Notes: a model not told the origin generated them from the sequence alone. Counted from the first letter of the stretch, positions 1-9,893 are shown. The stretch: DNA of 64,000 bases from RBG-13-43-22 sp963782435 (GCA_963782435.1 CAWAKF010000048.1:62001-126000); one strand, 5' to 3'. A program made the numbers and translations.

Positions 1-1
1 C

Positions 2-358
2 ATGGCCGAACGATTGGAAACGGCCCAGCAAAAAGTGCCTGCCGAAGAATCGGGGGGACCTGGCAGAGTCCTGGGCATGTTGTATTTGAAAGCCCCCCCC
101 TGGCCGCAAAATATCGGGGATTGCGATAAGGCTTTGGCGTTGTTAAAACAAACGGTCGAACAATATCCCCAGCATCCACTTAATCATCTGTTTTATGCCC
201 AGGCCCTATGGGACATCAATGAATCCGATTCCCTGGAAGAGATCAGAAAAGAACTTGAAAAAACCCGGGAGTTACTTAAAGAAACGCAATGGGAGTTTGC
301 CGCCGGGAGTTGGGTCAAAGAAGTGGAGGCCTTCGAAAAACAATTGCCCACCCAATAA
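2..358 (+). CDS. TPR-type protein, C-terminal part (TRAP-associated TatT-like)
   Basis: About 118 residues are visible and the frame is open at the window edge, so the methionine at base 2 is probably internal. The segment reads as helical repeats: a 'LYLKAPPWPQNIGD' stretch, then 'KALALLKQTVEQYPQHPLNHLFYAQAL', which is typical of the tetratricopeptide proteins found beside TRAP transporters (TatT family). The C-terminus is lysine- and glutamate-rich and probably a coiled helix. It precedes ileS on the same strand with a 134-base gap, and no TRAP subunit is visible here. The family call rests on remembered motif resemblance only; a generic TPR protein is equally possible. Confidence 0.5.
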   Translation: MAERLETAQQKVPAEESGGPGRVLGMLYLKAPPWPQNIGDCDKALALLKQTVEQYPQHPLNHLFYAQALWDINESDSLEEIRKELEKTRELLKETQWEFAAGSWVKEVEAFEKQLPTQ

Positions 359-492
359 ATCATCTTGTTGCTTGTTAAATAATAAGAAACCTCTTTATCC
401 TGGGAGCCATAAATTAATTGGTCCATGTTTCTCCTTGACTTATCTCTCTGTTATGATAAGGAAAAGCAAGAGACTTTTTTTCTGGAGGCTGT

Positions 493-3285
493 ATGGAATA
501 CAAAGAAACATTAAATCTGCCAAAAACCAATTTTCCCATGAAGGCTAATCTGGCCCAAAAGGAGCCGGATTGGCTGCAACATTGGGAGAAGATGAAGTTA
601 TATCAAAAGATAAGGGAATCTTCCGAAGGCCGGAAAAAATTCATCCTCCATGACGGCCCCCCCTATGCCAACGGCCATATTCATATGGGCACGGCCCTCA
701 ATAAAACCTTAAAAGACATCATTATCAAATCCAGGCAGATGTCGGGCTTCGACGCCCCTTATGTGCCGGGCTGGGACTGTCATGGCCTGCCCATCGAACA
801 TAAAGTGGACAAAGAATTGGGGCCGAAAAGAACGACCCTTTCCAAAACCGAAATCCGGCAGCGCTGCCGGGCTTATGCCGAGAAATTCATCGACATCCAG
901 CGGGAGGAATTTAAACGGCTGGGAGTCCTGGGTGAATGGGAAAATCCTTATCTGACCATGAACTATGCTTATGAGGCGGTGATTATCAGGGAGTTCGGAC
1001 GCTTTGCCCTGCAGGGGAGTGTCTACAAAAGCAAAAAGCCCATCTATTGGTGTACCTCCTGCAAAACCGCCCTGGCCGAAGCGGAAGTGGAATATGAACC
1101 CCACACCTCTCCGTCGATTTTCGTCGCCTTTCCTTTGATCTCCGATTTGACGGCTGCCTACCCGGCTTTAAAAGGGAAAAAGGTTTCAGTCCTGATCTGG
1201 ACCACCACCCCCTGGACCATTCCGGCCAACCTGGCCCTGGCCTTCCACCCCGATTATGAGTATGTGGCCGTCGAGCAGGGGGAGGAGGTCTTTATCCTGG
1301 CCAGGGGATTATTGGAAAAATGCTCTCAAAGACTTTCCTGGCCCTCACCCCGGATACTAACCTCTCTGGACCCTGAATCCCTGGAAGGCCTGAAATGCCG
1401 CCATCCCCTTTATCAGCGGGAGTCGGTCATGATCCTGGCCCATTATGTAACCCTGGAGGACGGCACTGGAATCGTACATACTGCGCCCGGACATGGACAG
1501 GAGGATTATGAAAGCGGGATTGCGCTATCATCTGGATATCTATTCTCCGGTGGACGACGAGGGAAAATTTACACCTGAGGTAGAATTTTTCGCCGGGCAG
1601 TATGTTTTCAAAGCCAATGATACCATCAAGGATCAATTGCGCCAGGTCCAGGCCCTGAAAGGGGAGGAACTACTGGCACATAGTTACCCCCATTGCTGGC
1701 GATGCAAAAAACCGGTTATCTTTCGGGCCACCGAGCAATGGTTTATTTCCATGGAAACCAACAGCCTTCGGAAAAAAGCCCTGGCGGAGATCGATCGGGT
1801 GACCTGGATGCCGCGCTTGGGGTCGAAACCGGATTTACGGCATGATGGAAAACCGTCCGGACTGGTGCCTGTCCCGCCAGCGCTCCTGGGGGGTTCCTAT
1901 TCCGGCCTTTTATTGTCGGAACTGCGACAACTGGATCATTACAGCCGAGATCCTCTCCCATGTGGAGGCCCTGGTTTTGAAACATGGAACCGATATCTGG
2001 TTTTCCTCTTCGGAGGAACGAACTTTGCCCCGGCCGGGACTGTCTGCCCCCATTGTCAGGGTACCAAATTTAGAAAGGAAACCGATATCCTGGATGTCTG
2101 GTTCGATTCCGGGGTAAGCTACGCCGCGGTTTTGGAAGCCCGGCCCTATCTGCGGGGCCCGGCCGATCTCTATCTGGAAGGAAGCGATCAGCACCGGGGA
2201 TGGTTCCACAGTTCCCTGCTGACCGCCGTCGGAACCCGGGGTGAGGCTCCCTATGAGGCGGTTTTAACCCATGGTTTTTTGGTGGACGCCAGGGAAAGAA
2301 AGAATCCAAATCCCTGGGCAATGTCACCCATCCCGAGGAAGTCATCAAAAAATACGGGGCGGAAATAATGCGACTTTGGGTTTCGGCCGAAGATTATCGG
2401 GATGACATCCGCATTTCCCAGAATATCCTCCAGCAACTGACCGAGGCTTATCGTCGAATCCGCAATACCTGCCGTTTCCTGCTGGGAAATATTTCCGACT
2501 TTGAATCCTCCCAGGACCAGGTGCCCATCAAGGAAATGGAGGAACTGGATCAATGGGCCTTGCTCCAATTGCAGAAGGTAATCACCCGGGTCAGACGGGC
2601 CTACGATCATTATGATTTTCATGTGGTCTACCACACCCTTTATCAGTTCTGTACCAATGAACTAAGCGCCTTTTATCTGGATATTCTTAAAGACCGACTC
2701 TATACTTCGCCTCCCAAGTCCCGGGAACGAAGGTCGGCCCAGACCGCCTTACTGCTTATCCTTAAAGCCCTGGTCCGGTTGATGGCCCCGATTTTATCTT
2801 TCACGGCTGAAGAAGTCTGGTCCTGTCTATCGGCCACGGACAAAGAGACCGAAAGTATTCACCTGACCCAGTTCCCGGATTTCAATCCACCTCCGGTGGA
2901 TGAAGACCTGGATCAACGATGGTCGGTCCTGCTGGCCTTGCGGGCCGAGGTAACCAAGGCTCTGGAACAAGCCCGCCGTTCCCAACTCATCGGCAATCCT
3001 CTGGACGCCAGAGTAATCCTGTACCTGCCGGATTCTCTGTTACCGGCCGTCCGGAACTATGCCGAGTTCCTACCGACTCTTTTTATTGTCTCCCAGGTTA
3101 AAATCCATTCCGGGGATGGAGCCTTGGAAGGGTTCTCCAGCTCGGAATTCCCCGGGTTGATCATCCGAATCGAAAAAGCCCTGGGAGAAAAATGCGAACG
3201 ATGCTGGAATTTCCGAACCGAGGTGGGAAGTTTTCCGGAACATCCAACCATCTGTTCCCGGTGTCATCAGGCTATTAGCACTTAA
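493..3285 (+). CDS. ileS: Isoleucyl-tRNA synthetase, interrupted by four single-base frameshifts
   Basis: Cytoplasmic class I synthetase charging tRNA-Ile. The start is supported by a GGAGG site 7 bases upstream. The HIGH-type motif is 'PPYANGHIHMG', the editing-domain signature is 'WTTTPWTIPANLALAF', and 'DILDVWFDSG' and a C-terminal zinc motif (CERC...CSRC) are present. The reading frame changes four times: one extra A at about 1511-1513, one extra T near 1814, one missing G near 2035-2037 and one missing G near 2292-2295. Correcting these restores family sequence throughout ('RIYGMMENRPDWCLSRQRSWGVPIP' lies in the middle frame, about 1842-2035). After correction the KMSKS loop reads KESKS, with both lysine positions kept but Met replaced by Glu. 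Four shifts in an essential gene point to base-calling error rather than a pseudogene. lspA follows 175 bases downstream, a common ileS neighbour. Confidence 0.93.
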
Positions 3286-3319
3286 TTGCAATTATTATGG
3301 TTGTTTATTGAGCCGAACA

Positions 3320-3382
3320 AATTGGAGTAATGAAGTAAGGGAATAATGGTCTGGGAAAAAACGATACTCCATCACTCCGATT
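3320..3382. repeat. Intergenic hairpin of short degenerate repeats (ileS-lspA gap)
   Basis: The left arm (3320-3341) has spaced GGAGTAATG-like words and the right arm (3364-3382) the complementary ACTCCATCACTCC. Matching is imperfect (about 13 of 18). It shares the architecture, but not the sequence, of the hairpins in gaps further along. Confidence 0.4.
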
Positions 3383-3460
3383 AAAAAAATTGGGAACTAA
3401 TCCTCGAAATTTAATCACTTAATAAATTTTGGCCGACAAACAATTGATTTAAGGATCTCT

Positions 3461-3943
3461 ATGGGCAAAAAAAAATACTGGGCTCTGGGCCTTTCCTTTC
3501 TCGGGGTGCTTATCTTGGACATAGTAACCAAAGAATATATTATCACCAATTTCCCCTTATATTCCTTGCGGCCGGTAATCCCTGGTCTGATCAATTTAAT
3601 TCACATTCAGAACAAAGGGGTGGCCTTTGGAATCCTGGGAGGTTCGGCTCCGGTCTGGAGAGATATCTTACTTATATTGTTTCCTGTTGTCGCCATGGCC
3701 GGCATTATGATCTTCACTCTTAGTTACCCGCAACAAAAAATCGGGACCTATCTCTCTTTAGGAGGGATCCTGGGAGGCGCCCTGGGTAACTTGATCGACC
3801 GGCTCCGGTTCCAGGGGGTGACCGACTTTTTGGATATATACTGGGGAAGATATCATTGGCCGGCTTTTAATGTTGCCGACTCGGCCATCACTCTGGGTGT
3901 CCTCTTCTTGGCCTTTGGTTATTTGTTTACGAAAGAGACCTAA
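3461..3943 (+). CDS. lspA: Prolipoprotein signal peptidase (signal peptidase II)
   Basis: Inner-membrane aspartic protease that cleaves the signal peptide of diacylglyceryl-modified prolipoproteins. 160 residues, the usual family length, with four hydrophobic segments. The two catalytic aspartates are recognisable in 'GNLIDRLRFQGVTDFLD' and 'FNVADSAIT', and the 'NKGVAFGI' motif is present. Its lgt partner in the same pathway starts 2 bases after its stop codon. Substrates in this window include Pal, CpoB and the lipoprotein at 32924. Confidence 0.95.
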   Translation: MGKKKYWALGLSFLGVLILDIVTKEYIITNFPLYSLRPVIPGLINLIHIQNKGVAFGILGGSAPVWRDILLILFPVVAMAGIMIFTLSYPQQKIGTYLSLGGILGGALGNLIDRLRFQGVTDFLDIYWGRYHWPAFNVADSAITLGVLFLAFGYLFTKET

Positions 3944-3945
3944 AG

Positions 3946-4718
3946 GTGTTTCCCGTCCTTTTTCATATTGGCGGTTTTACCGTTCTCAGTTATGGCCTTT
4001 TTATGGCCGTTGGCTTTCTGTTGGGTATAGGGATAGCCGTTAGAGAGGCCCGCCGAAAAGGGATTCCACCCGAAAAGATTCTGGACCTATCCTTCTATAT
4101 CATTTTTTCAGCCATCATTGGGTCCCGACTCCTGTTTGTATTGATCAATTATCCCCATTATCTTGAACACCCTTTGGATTTTTTCAAGGTTTGGGAAGGG
4201 GGTCTGGTATTCTTTGGGGGGCTGATCCTTTCTTTCCTGACCGGCCTTTGGATTATCCGAAAACAAAAACTCCTTTTCTGGGAAACGGCCGATTTAATGG
4301 CCCCTTCTATCGCCATTGGTCAGGCCTTCGGCCGTCTGGGTTGCTTTGCTGCCTGTTGTTGTTTTGGACGGACCACCAACCGGTTCTGGGGAGTGACATT
4401 TACGCATCCCGACTCCCTGGCACCGACAGGCATTGCCTTACATCCCACCCAACTTTATGAAGCCCTGACCGCCCTGATCATTTTTTTCATTTTATGGTTT
4501 TTTAAGGATCGGCAAAAGAATTCGGGAATGATCTTTCTTTTATATCTCTGATTTTATACGGTCTTGGACGCTGGATATTGGAATTTTTCAGAGGAGACAA
4601 TCGGGGGGCCCTTTTGGGAGGAAGTTGGTCCGACACACAATACATCAGTGTTTTTCTGGTATTTTTATCAATAATTCTGAGTTGTTATTTAAAGAAAAGA
4701 AAAATCCGTTCCAGCTAA
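3946..4718 (+). CDS. lgt: Prolipoprotein diacylglyceryl transferase, one frameshift
   Basis: Inner-membrane enzyme that moves diacylglycerol from phosphatidylglycerol to the lipobox cysteine, the step before LspA. Start GTG 2 bases after lspA, implying a translationally linked pair. Several hydrophobic segments; the Lgt signature region is at 'GRLGCFAACCCFGRTTNRFWGV' and 'LHPTQLYEAL'. One base is missing near 4548 (CTCTGATT should probably read CTCCTGATT). In the corrected frame the C-terminal 'ILYGLGRWILEFFRGD' motif follows and the gene ends at 4718. The uncorrected protein would lose the last transmembrane part. Confidence 0.92.
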
Positions 4719-4928
4719 AAAAAAACTTGCTAAATTTACCCGGTTATATTAGACCTCAGTTTTAAAAGGAAAAAACAATCGCCGTTAGTTTCCACACGGC
4801 TGGATTCGACGAAATCTTTTTCATATTGCTTTCTGCCCTGTCCATCAGGTAAACAAAAGAAGGTTTAATTAAAATTTTTCAGATTGAGCGTCGGGAAGAA
4901 ACTTTTCCACGCATAAAAGGGGGGCATT

Positions 4929-5366
4929 TTGGTTATCTTAGAAGAGCTAAGATACAGTAAAGATCATGCCTGGGCTCGCCTGGACGACGACAACCGTATC
5001 ACCATCGGGATCAGTGATTATGCCCAGGAAGAATTTGGGGATATTTCCGGAATTAACCTTCCCGAAGAAGGGGATGAAGTGGTTAAAGACGAGTCCTTTG
5101 GCTCCCTGGAATCTCAAGGTGAAGTTTCGGATCTTTTTTCTCCTTTGAACGGAGAAATTGTCGAGATTAACCAGGAACTCCTGGATTCACCGGAAATCAT
5201 AAATGAAGATCCTTATCAGGACGGGTGGATCCTCCGTATAGAGGTGTCCTCCACAACGGATTATTATGAAATGCTGACCGCAGAAGAATATGATGAATAC
5301 CTCAAGGAGCTTATCGGAGAGGAACCGGTAGAAGTTGAAATGGAGGAGGAAGAAGAAGAGGAATAA
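4929..5366 (+). CDS. GcvH-like protein lacking the lipoyl-lysine
   Basis: 145 residues with the hammerhead fold pattern of glycine cleavage H protein: an N-terminal 'YSKDHAWARLDDDNRITIGISDYAQ', then 'NGEIVEINQELLDSPEIINEDPYQDGWILRIE'. In true GcvH the lipoyl lysine sits in an ESVKAxSD motif. Here the same place reads ESQGEVSDLFSP, so residue 64 is Gly and no lysine lies nearby. The protein therefore cannot carry lipoate at the usual site. A C-terminal extension ends in a run of glutamates. Start TTG after a GGGGGG run. No gcvT, gcvP or lipoate gene is adjacent. Possible roles are a scaffold or a non-lipoylated paralog of H/LbpA-type proteins; the function is unknown. Confidence 0.8.
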   Translation: MVILEELRYSKDHAWARLDDDNRITIGISDYAQEEFGDISGINLPEEGDEVVKDESFGSLESQGEVSDLFSPLNGEIVEINQELLDSPEIINEDPYQDGWILRIEVSSTTDYYEMLTAEEYDEYLKELIGEEPVEVEMEEEEEEE

Positions 5367-5633
5367 ACCCTTTTTTTCTTTTCCAGAGAATCTTGAAACC
5401 TGGAGGTGACTTTTTTAAAAATCCATTTCTTTTCGGAAACCCGATCCGATAAGGGCATGGGGGCTTCTTTCAGTCGGGTATTATCAACTTTTCTTGTCTT
5501 ATTATGGTCAAGATTCAATGGACCTCAAAAGGCGCACTTTTTTTCAACACCCTCTTTTTAACTTCTATTAGGCCGCTACCGACTAAAAGAAATAAAGGAT
5601 ATCGGATCGGAATTCTGGTCTGACAAACGGAAA

Positions 5634-6380
5634 GTGAATCCCATGTTTTCCATCATCAATCAAAACGAAATATTTTCCATGGTCTGGAACGCCGGGGCCG
5701 TTGTCAAAATGGTCCTTTTTTTACTGCTGTCCTTTTCCATCATCTCCTGGGCGATTATCTTTATGAAATATCGGATTATCCACAGAGCCAGGAAGGAAAC
5801 CAATCTCTTTCAGGAAATTTTTTGGAAAAGCAAAAGCCTGGCCGTGGCCTATACCGATTCCAAAGATCTCCAATACAGCCCGGTAGCAGAGGTATTTCGT
5901 GTCGGCTATCAGGAACTGGTACGATTGTATAAGATGCAACAGGAAACCGAGGAAAACGCCCAGAGGGAATCAACGGACATCACGACCACCAGTATGGTTC
6001 GCTTTGAAAATATCCCCAGGGCCTTGCGGGCGGCCATGAATTCTCAAGTCACCCGTCTGGGCTATGCCTTGACTTTCCTGGCGACTACCGGCAATACCGC
6101 TCCTTTCATCGGCCTCTTCGGCACGGTGTGGGGAATCATGAACTCCTTTCATAGTATCGGTCTCCGGGGAGGGGCCAACCTGGCCGTAGTCGCACCGGGA
6201 ATCTCCGAGGCCCTGATTGCCACAGCGGCAGGGTTGGCGGCCGCCATTCCATCGGTAATCGCCTATAACTATTTTTCCAACCAGGTTCGGGTCCTGGAAT
6301 CGGAGATGAATAATTTTTCTTCCGATTTTTTAAACATTATCGAGAGGGACCAATATAAAAAGGCAGGTTTAAGAAAATAA
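5634..6380 (+). CDS. tolQ: TolQ/ExbB-type proton channel protein
   Basis: Inner-membrane subunit of the Tol-Pal motor that uses proton-motive force to hold the outer membrane during division. 248 residues, with one N-terminal membrane helix (about 20-45) and two more around 145-170 and 190-215. The MotA/TolQ/ExbB core 'TGNTAPFIGLFGTVWGIMNSF' and 'GISEALIATAAGLAAAIPSVIAYN' are plain. Start is GTG 5634 or ATG 5643. It opens the tolQ-R-A-B-pal-cpoB locus with a 9-base gap to tolR, and that context separates it from ExbB. Confidence 0.93.
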   Translation: MNPMFSIINQNEIFSMVWNAGAVVKMVLFLLLSFSIISWAIIFMKYRIIHRARKETNLFQEIFWKSKSLAVAYTDSKDLQYSPVAEVFRVGYQELVRLYKMQQETEENAQRESTDITTTSMVRFENIPRALRAAMNSQVTRLGYALTFLATTGNTAPFIGLFGTVWGIMNSFHSIGLRGGANLAVVAPGISEALIATAAGLAAAIPSVIAYNYFSNQVRVLESEMNNFSSDFLNIIERDQYKKAGLRK

Positions 6381-6389
6381 GGTTGATTT

Positions 6390-6803
6390 ATGGATGTCGG
6401 CGGCGGTGAAAAAAAATTGATGTCGGAGATCAACGTAACGCCCCTGGTGGACGTTATGCTGGTCCTGCTGATCATCTTCATGGTGGCGGCACCTATGATG
6501 ATGCAGGGCATGGATGTCCAACTCCCCCAGACCAAAGCCAAAGCGATCTCCTCCCGGGATGAGCGCCTGGTGGTCTCCCTGAATAAAAAACAGGAGATAT
6601 TCATCAATGAATATCGGGTCAACCGCAGTGAACTGCAGGAAAAACTGAAGATCCTTTACCGGAACAAAAAAGAGGGAGAGGTATTTTTGCGGGCCGACCG
6701 ATCCCTTCCATACGGTTTTGTCGTTCAAATCATGAGCGATATTAAGAATGCAGGGATCGAAAAATTGGGTATGGTAACCGAACCGGGTGAAGAAAAAAAA
6801 TGA
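6390..6803 (+). CDS. tolR: TolR/ExbD-type biopolymer transport protein
   Basis: 137 residues: a short cytoplasmic N-terminus, one membrane helix (about 15-40, 'VNVTPLVDVMLVLLIIFMV' type) carrying the channel aspartate in 'PLVDVMLVLL', and a periplasmic domain ending in 'GIEKLGMVTEPGE'. It works with TolQ as proton-driven stator. It overlaps the next gene by the ATGA of its stop, implying translational coupling. Confidence 0.94.
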   Translation: MDVGGGEKKLMSEINVTPLVDVMLVLLIIFMVAAPMMMQGMDVQLPQTKAKAISSRDERLVVSLNKKQEIFINEYRVNRSELQEKLKILYRNKKEGEVFLRADRSLPYGFVVQIMSDIKNAGIEKLGMVTEPGEEKK

Positions 6804-7654
6804 CTGCTAAGACATTTTCCTCCTGGAAAGGTCCCGCTTGGGAGAGCCAATGGATGAAAATGGTCTTTATTTCCCTCGGACTGCATCTGTTGATTTTGGG
6901 ACTCTTTCTGAATATCTTTCCCCATGGGGGGACGGTCCAAAAACTGGACCCGGCCTATTTCGTCGATCTGGTCTCCTCCCCGAGCAGCGGACCGATCGGC
7001 AATAATTCAAAAGCAAAAAAATCAATCGCCGCCCCTTCCCCTCCATCCCCTCGAGTGAAACCCAAACCGGTCATCCTGCCCAAACCGGTTCGGGAAAAAC
7101 CGGTCCCGATTCAGGATCAGTCTAAGACCCTGGATCAGGCCTTGGAACATTTAAGAAAAAAAGTGCAACAGGAAAAATCTCTTGAAAAAACTTTAAATCG
7201 CCTGGAAAATAAGGTCAAAGATGAACAAACTCTGGAAAAAGCCCTGGCTCAAATCGAACAGAAAAAAAAATCATCCTTTGTAGCCGGGCAAGGAACAGGT
7301 TCCGGTGGACCGGGCACCATTACTTCAGCCCCATCCGGGCCTCAGGAGGGTTCAGGAATTCAATTCCAATTGTATTATGCCTCTCTCCTCAGTCAGATTA
7401 AAAGAAATTGGGGACTTCCCGAAGGATTGTTAAAAGGGAAGGATATATCTGCCGTGGTCATGATACACGTTAGCCGCAGTGGCCATATCGAAGACTACCG
7501 ATTCGAGAGAAAATCAGGTATAGCCGTCTTTGACCAGGAAGTCGTCCGCACATTAAAAAAATCCGATCCGTTACCGACGTTACCCGAAGGATATCCTAAA
7601 ACTAATCATGAAATTTTTTTAACCTTTCACTCCAAAGATCTGTCTGGAAATTAA
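6800..7654 (+). CDS. tolA: TolA-like protein with TonB/TolA C-terminal domain
   Basis: 284 residues. One membrane helix near residues 15-37 anchors it in the inner membrane. A Pro/Lys-rich linker (about 75-110) and a coiled-coil of KVQQEKSLEKTL-like heptads (about 115-160) cross the periplasm. The C-terminal ~90 residues ('YYASLLSQIKRNWGLPEGL...VVMIHVSRSGHIEDYRFE') are a TonB/TolA C-terminal domain that contacts TolB or Pal. The start overlaps tolR by 4 bases and tolB follows directly. TonB-type annotation is possible from sequence alone; the position between tolR and tolB decides for TolA. Confidence 0.88.
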   Translation: MTAKTFSSWKGPAWESQWMKMVFISLGLHLLILGLFLNIFPHGGTVQKLDPAYFVDLVSSPSSGPIGNNSKAKKSIAAPSPPSPRVKPKPVILPKPVREKPVPIQDQSKTLDQALEHLRKKVQQEKSLEKTLNRLENKVKDEQTLEKALAQIEQKKKSSFVAGQGTGSGGPGTITSAPSGPQEGSGIQFQLYYASLLSQIKRNWGLPEGLLKGKDISAVVMIHVSRSGHIEDYRFERKSGIAVFDQEVVRTLKKSDPLPTLPEGYPKTNHEIFLTFHSKDLSGN

Positions 7655-8980
7655 ATGGCCAAATCAATTTTCAAATTTTATACGCTTCCAGTTCTTCTGG
7701 CAATTTTCTGGGTTATTTTTTTTGTGGTTGTCCCTTTTTCCTTTTCAGCCGACCGGGTCTATCTGGATGTCGATTCTCCCACTGCAAAGAAGATTCCCAT
7801 TGCTATCCCCGATTTAATAAACCAGGGAACTCTTGGGCCCTCTTTGGGAAATTCAGCAGCAGTTCTTTTGATGCGGGATCTTGATTTTACCGGCTATTTC
7901 AAGATGATAGATCCCAAGGGATTTCTGGGACGCCCCGAGCAGCCAGGATCTATCGATTTTAATGCCTGGACTTTGGCCGGAGCCGATATCGTGGTTAAAG
8001 GGGCCTATCTCCAGGAAGGGTCCCAACTAAAGTTGGAAATACGGCTCTACGATCTCATCCAGGGAAAGTCCATCTTGGGAAAAGAATATCTTCTTTCCGC
8101 CCAGGATTACCCCCAGGCCATCCATCGTTTTGCCGATGAAATCCTTTTTCTTTTGACCGGAGAACATGGACCTTTCCAAACCAAGATAGCTTTTATTTCA
8201 ACCACAACCGGGAAGAAAGAAATCTATTCCGCTGAATTTGATGGAAGCAATCCCAAACGGTTAACCAATTTCCGGTCTTTTACCCTGAACCCTCGCTGGT
8301 CCCCTCGGGGCAACGAGATTGCCTATACCTCTTATAAAGACGGGACCCCGGCTTTATACCTGCTCCATCTTCCTGGGTTACAATCCACCAGACTCTCCAA
8401 TCGGCCCGGGATTAATATCACCCCTGCCTGGTATCCGGACGGGGAATCATTGGCCGTAGCCCTAAACAATCAGGGAAATTCCCAAATTATTCTTTTAAAC
8501 CGCAACGGCACGGCTATTCAGAAATTAACCCAAAGCTGGGGCATCGATGTCTCCCCCAGCTGGTCGCCGGACGGTAAACAAATGGCCTTTGCCTCCGATC
8601 GCTCCGGGAGTCCCCAGATTTATATTTTGAACATCAATACCCGCGAGGTGAAACGGCTGACGTTTCAAGGCAATTATAACGTAGGCCCGGTATGGTCTCC
8701 AAAGGGCAATTTGATTGCCTATGCCGGAAAGGTGGGCGGTCAGTTCCAGATTTTTACTATTGCTCCCGCAGGAGGAGGTCCCCAGCGATTGACCGCTTCT
8801 GGGAATAACGAGTCTCCTGATTTCTCTCCGGGAGGGGGAATGATAATGTTCAGTTCCAACCGGCACGGCAAGTCGGCTATATATGTCATGAATTCCAATG
8901 GCGCTAATCAAAAAAGGATCACTTATTTATCCGGGGAACAGTTTAGTCCATCCTGGTGCCCCAGGAAATTTGATGAATAA
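7655..8980 (+). CDS. tolB: Tol-Pal system beta-propeller protein TolB
   Basis: 441 residues with an N-terminal signal peptide (hydrophobic to about residue 30, ending FSADR). An N-terminal alpha/beta domain (about 32-170) is followed by a beta-propeller with repeated PD40 motifs such as 'SPDGKQMAFASDRSGSPQIY', 'TPAWYPDGESLAVALNNQGN' and 'SPDFSPGGGMIMFSSNRHG'. It is periplasmic, binds Pal and is displaced by TolA. ATG follows the tolA stop with no gap. Length is normal for the family. Confidence 0.95.
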   Translation: MAKSIFKFYTLPVLLAIFWVIFFVVVPFSFSADRVYLDVDSPTAKKIPIAIPDLINQGTLGPSLGNSAAVLLMRDLDFTGYFKMIDPKGFLGRPEQPGSIDFNAWTLAGADIVVKGAYLQEGSQLKLEIRLYDLIQGKSILGKEYLLSAQDYPQAIHRFADEILFLLTGEHGPFQTKIAFISTTTGKKEIYSAEFDGSNPKRLTNFRSFTLNPRWSPRGNEIAYTSYKDGTPALYLLHLPGLQSTRLSNRPGINITPAWYPDGESLAVALNNQGNSQIILLNRNGTAIQKLTQSWGIDVSPSWSPDGKQMAFASDRSGSPQIYILNINTREVKRLTFQGNYNVGPVWSPKGNLIAYAGKVGGQFQIFTIAPAGGGPQRLTASGNNESPDFSPGGGMIMFSSNRHGKSAIYVMNSNGANQKRITYLSGEQFSPSWCPRKFDE

Positions 8981-9071
8981 ATGTTCTTTCTAACAGTTTT
9001 TATTTATTTTTATCTATAATTCCATCCATAAATAAGATATAATGTTTTAGAAATTGAATAATATATTTTCA

Positions 9072-9152
9072 CCTCGTTCCCATCAAGGCAGGAATCCAGG
9101 TATTTCAATCCCGCAAGAGGGGACTGGACCCCGTCCTCGCAAGGGCGACAAC
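9072..9152. repeat. REP-like imperfect inverted repeat
   Basis: The left arm (9072-9100) resembles TCGTTCCC...GGAATCCAG. The right arm (9122-9152) is a degraded complement containing CTGGACCCCGTCC. It has the same word pattern as the better preserved element at 41809-41878. It fills most of the tolB-pal gap. Confidence 0.4.
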
Positions 9153-9211
9153 CTTCTGGTAATTTAAGGGGCTCAAGACAAACAATTTTTCTTTATAAGG
9201 AGGATGGCACT

Positions 9212-9817
9212 GTGAGGGTAAAACAAACCGCTTTTGGGTTATTGATCTTGTTGGTTTTGATTTCCAGCCTTTTCCTTTTTTCTTGCAGCAGGAAGCAGAT
9301 TAAAAGTGAAGGCCTTGTTGTTAAACCCCCGACCGCCACGGAGGATGAAGCGGAGAAAGCCAAAAAAAGAGTTCGTATCAAAGAACAGGAAGCCTCCGAA
9401 CAAGCCTTAAGGGAAAAGGCTTTAAGGGAAAAGGCCTTGAGAGAAGAAGAGGCCCGGAGACTGAAGGAAGCCTCCGAAAAGGTCAACTTTGAATCTGAGG
9501 ATATCTATTTTGAATTTGACCAGCATATTCTTTCCGATTCAGCCAAACAAAATTTAAATAAAAAAGCGCAATGGTTAAAAAACTTCCCGGCAGCCAAAGC
9601 CTTGATCGAAGGTCATTGTGATGAAAGGGGAAGCGCCGAATATAACCTGGCCCTGGGGCAGAAAAGGGCCGATGCGGCCATGCAATATCTGGTTTCTCTG
9701 GGAATTGACGCCAACCGGATTTCAAGCATCAGTTTCGGTAAAGAAAACCCTAAAGATCCAGGTCATACAGAAGAAGCTTGGGTCAAGAACCGTCGGGCTC
9801 ATTTTGTTTTGAAATAG
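9212..9817 (+). CDS. pal: Peptidoglycan-associated lipoprotein Pal
   Basis: Outer-membrane lipoprotein that binds peptidoglycan and is the end point of the Tol system. 201 residues; GTG start after a GGAGGA site; lipobox LFSC near residue 24. The middle is a charged helical segment with a threefold 'LREKALREKALREE' repeat (about 65-85). The OmpA-like domain follows (about 95-200), with 'VNFESEDIYFEFDQHILS', 'EGHCDERGSAEYNLALGQKRA' and a C-terminal 'KNRRAHFVLK'; the last two are Pal signatures. The internal short repeat is extra compared with the compact enterobacterial Pal. Confidence 0.95.
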   Translation: MRVKQTAFGLLILLVLISSLFLFSCSRKQIKSEGLVVKPPTATEDEAEKAKKRVRIKEQEASEQALREKALREKALREEEARRLKEASEKVNFESEDIYFEFDQHILSDSAKQNLNKKAQWLKNFPAAKALIEGHCDERGSAEYNLALGQKRADAAMQYLVSLGIDANRISSISFGKENPKDPGHTEEAWVKNRRAHFVLK

Positions 9818-9870
9818 ACTGACATATAACTTTTAATCATAAGTAAAATTCTTTTCGGATAACGGGTTTG

Positions 9871-9893
9871 CTGACTGCTGATCACTGACTGCT
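9871..9893. repeat. Short tandem-word tract (CTGACTGCTGATCACTGACTGC)
   Basis: Variants of the word CTGACTG/CTGATCA are repeated in the pal-cpoB gap. It looks like a single arm of the degenerate-word hairpin family seen in other gaps; no clear partner arm is visible. Confidence 0.3.

Noticed and set aside
4719..4928. Glycine riboswitch before the GcvH-like gene
   Set aside because: No aptamer-like paired elements were recognised; the protein also lacks the catalytic lysine.
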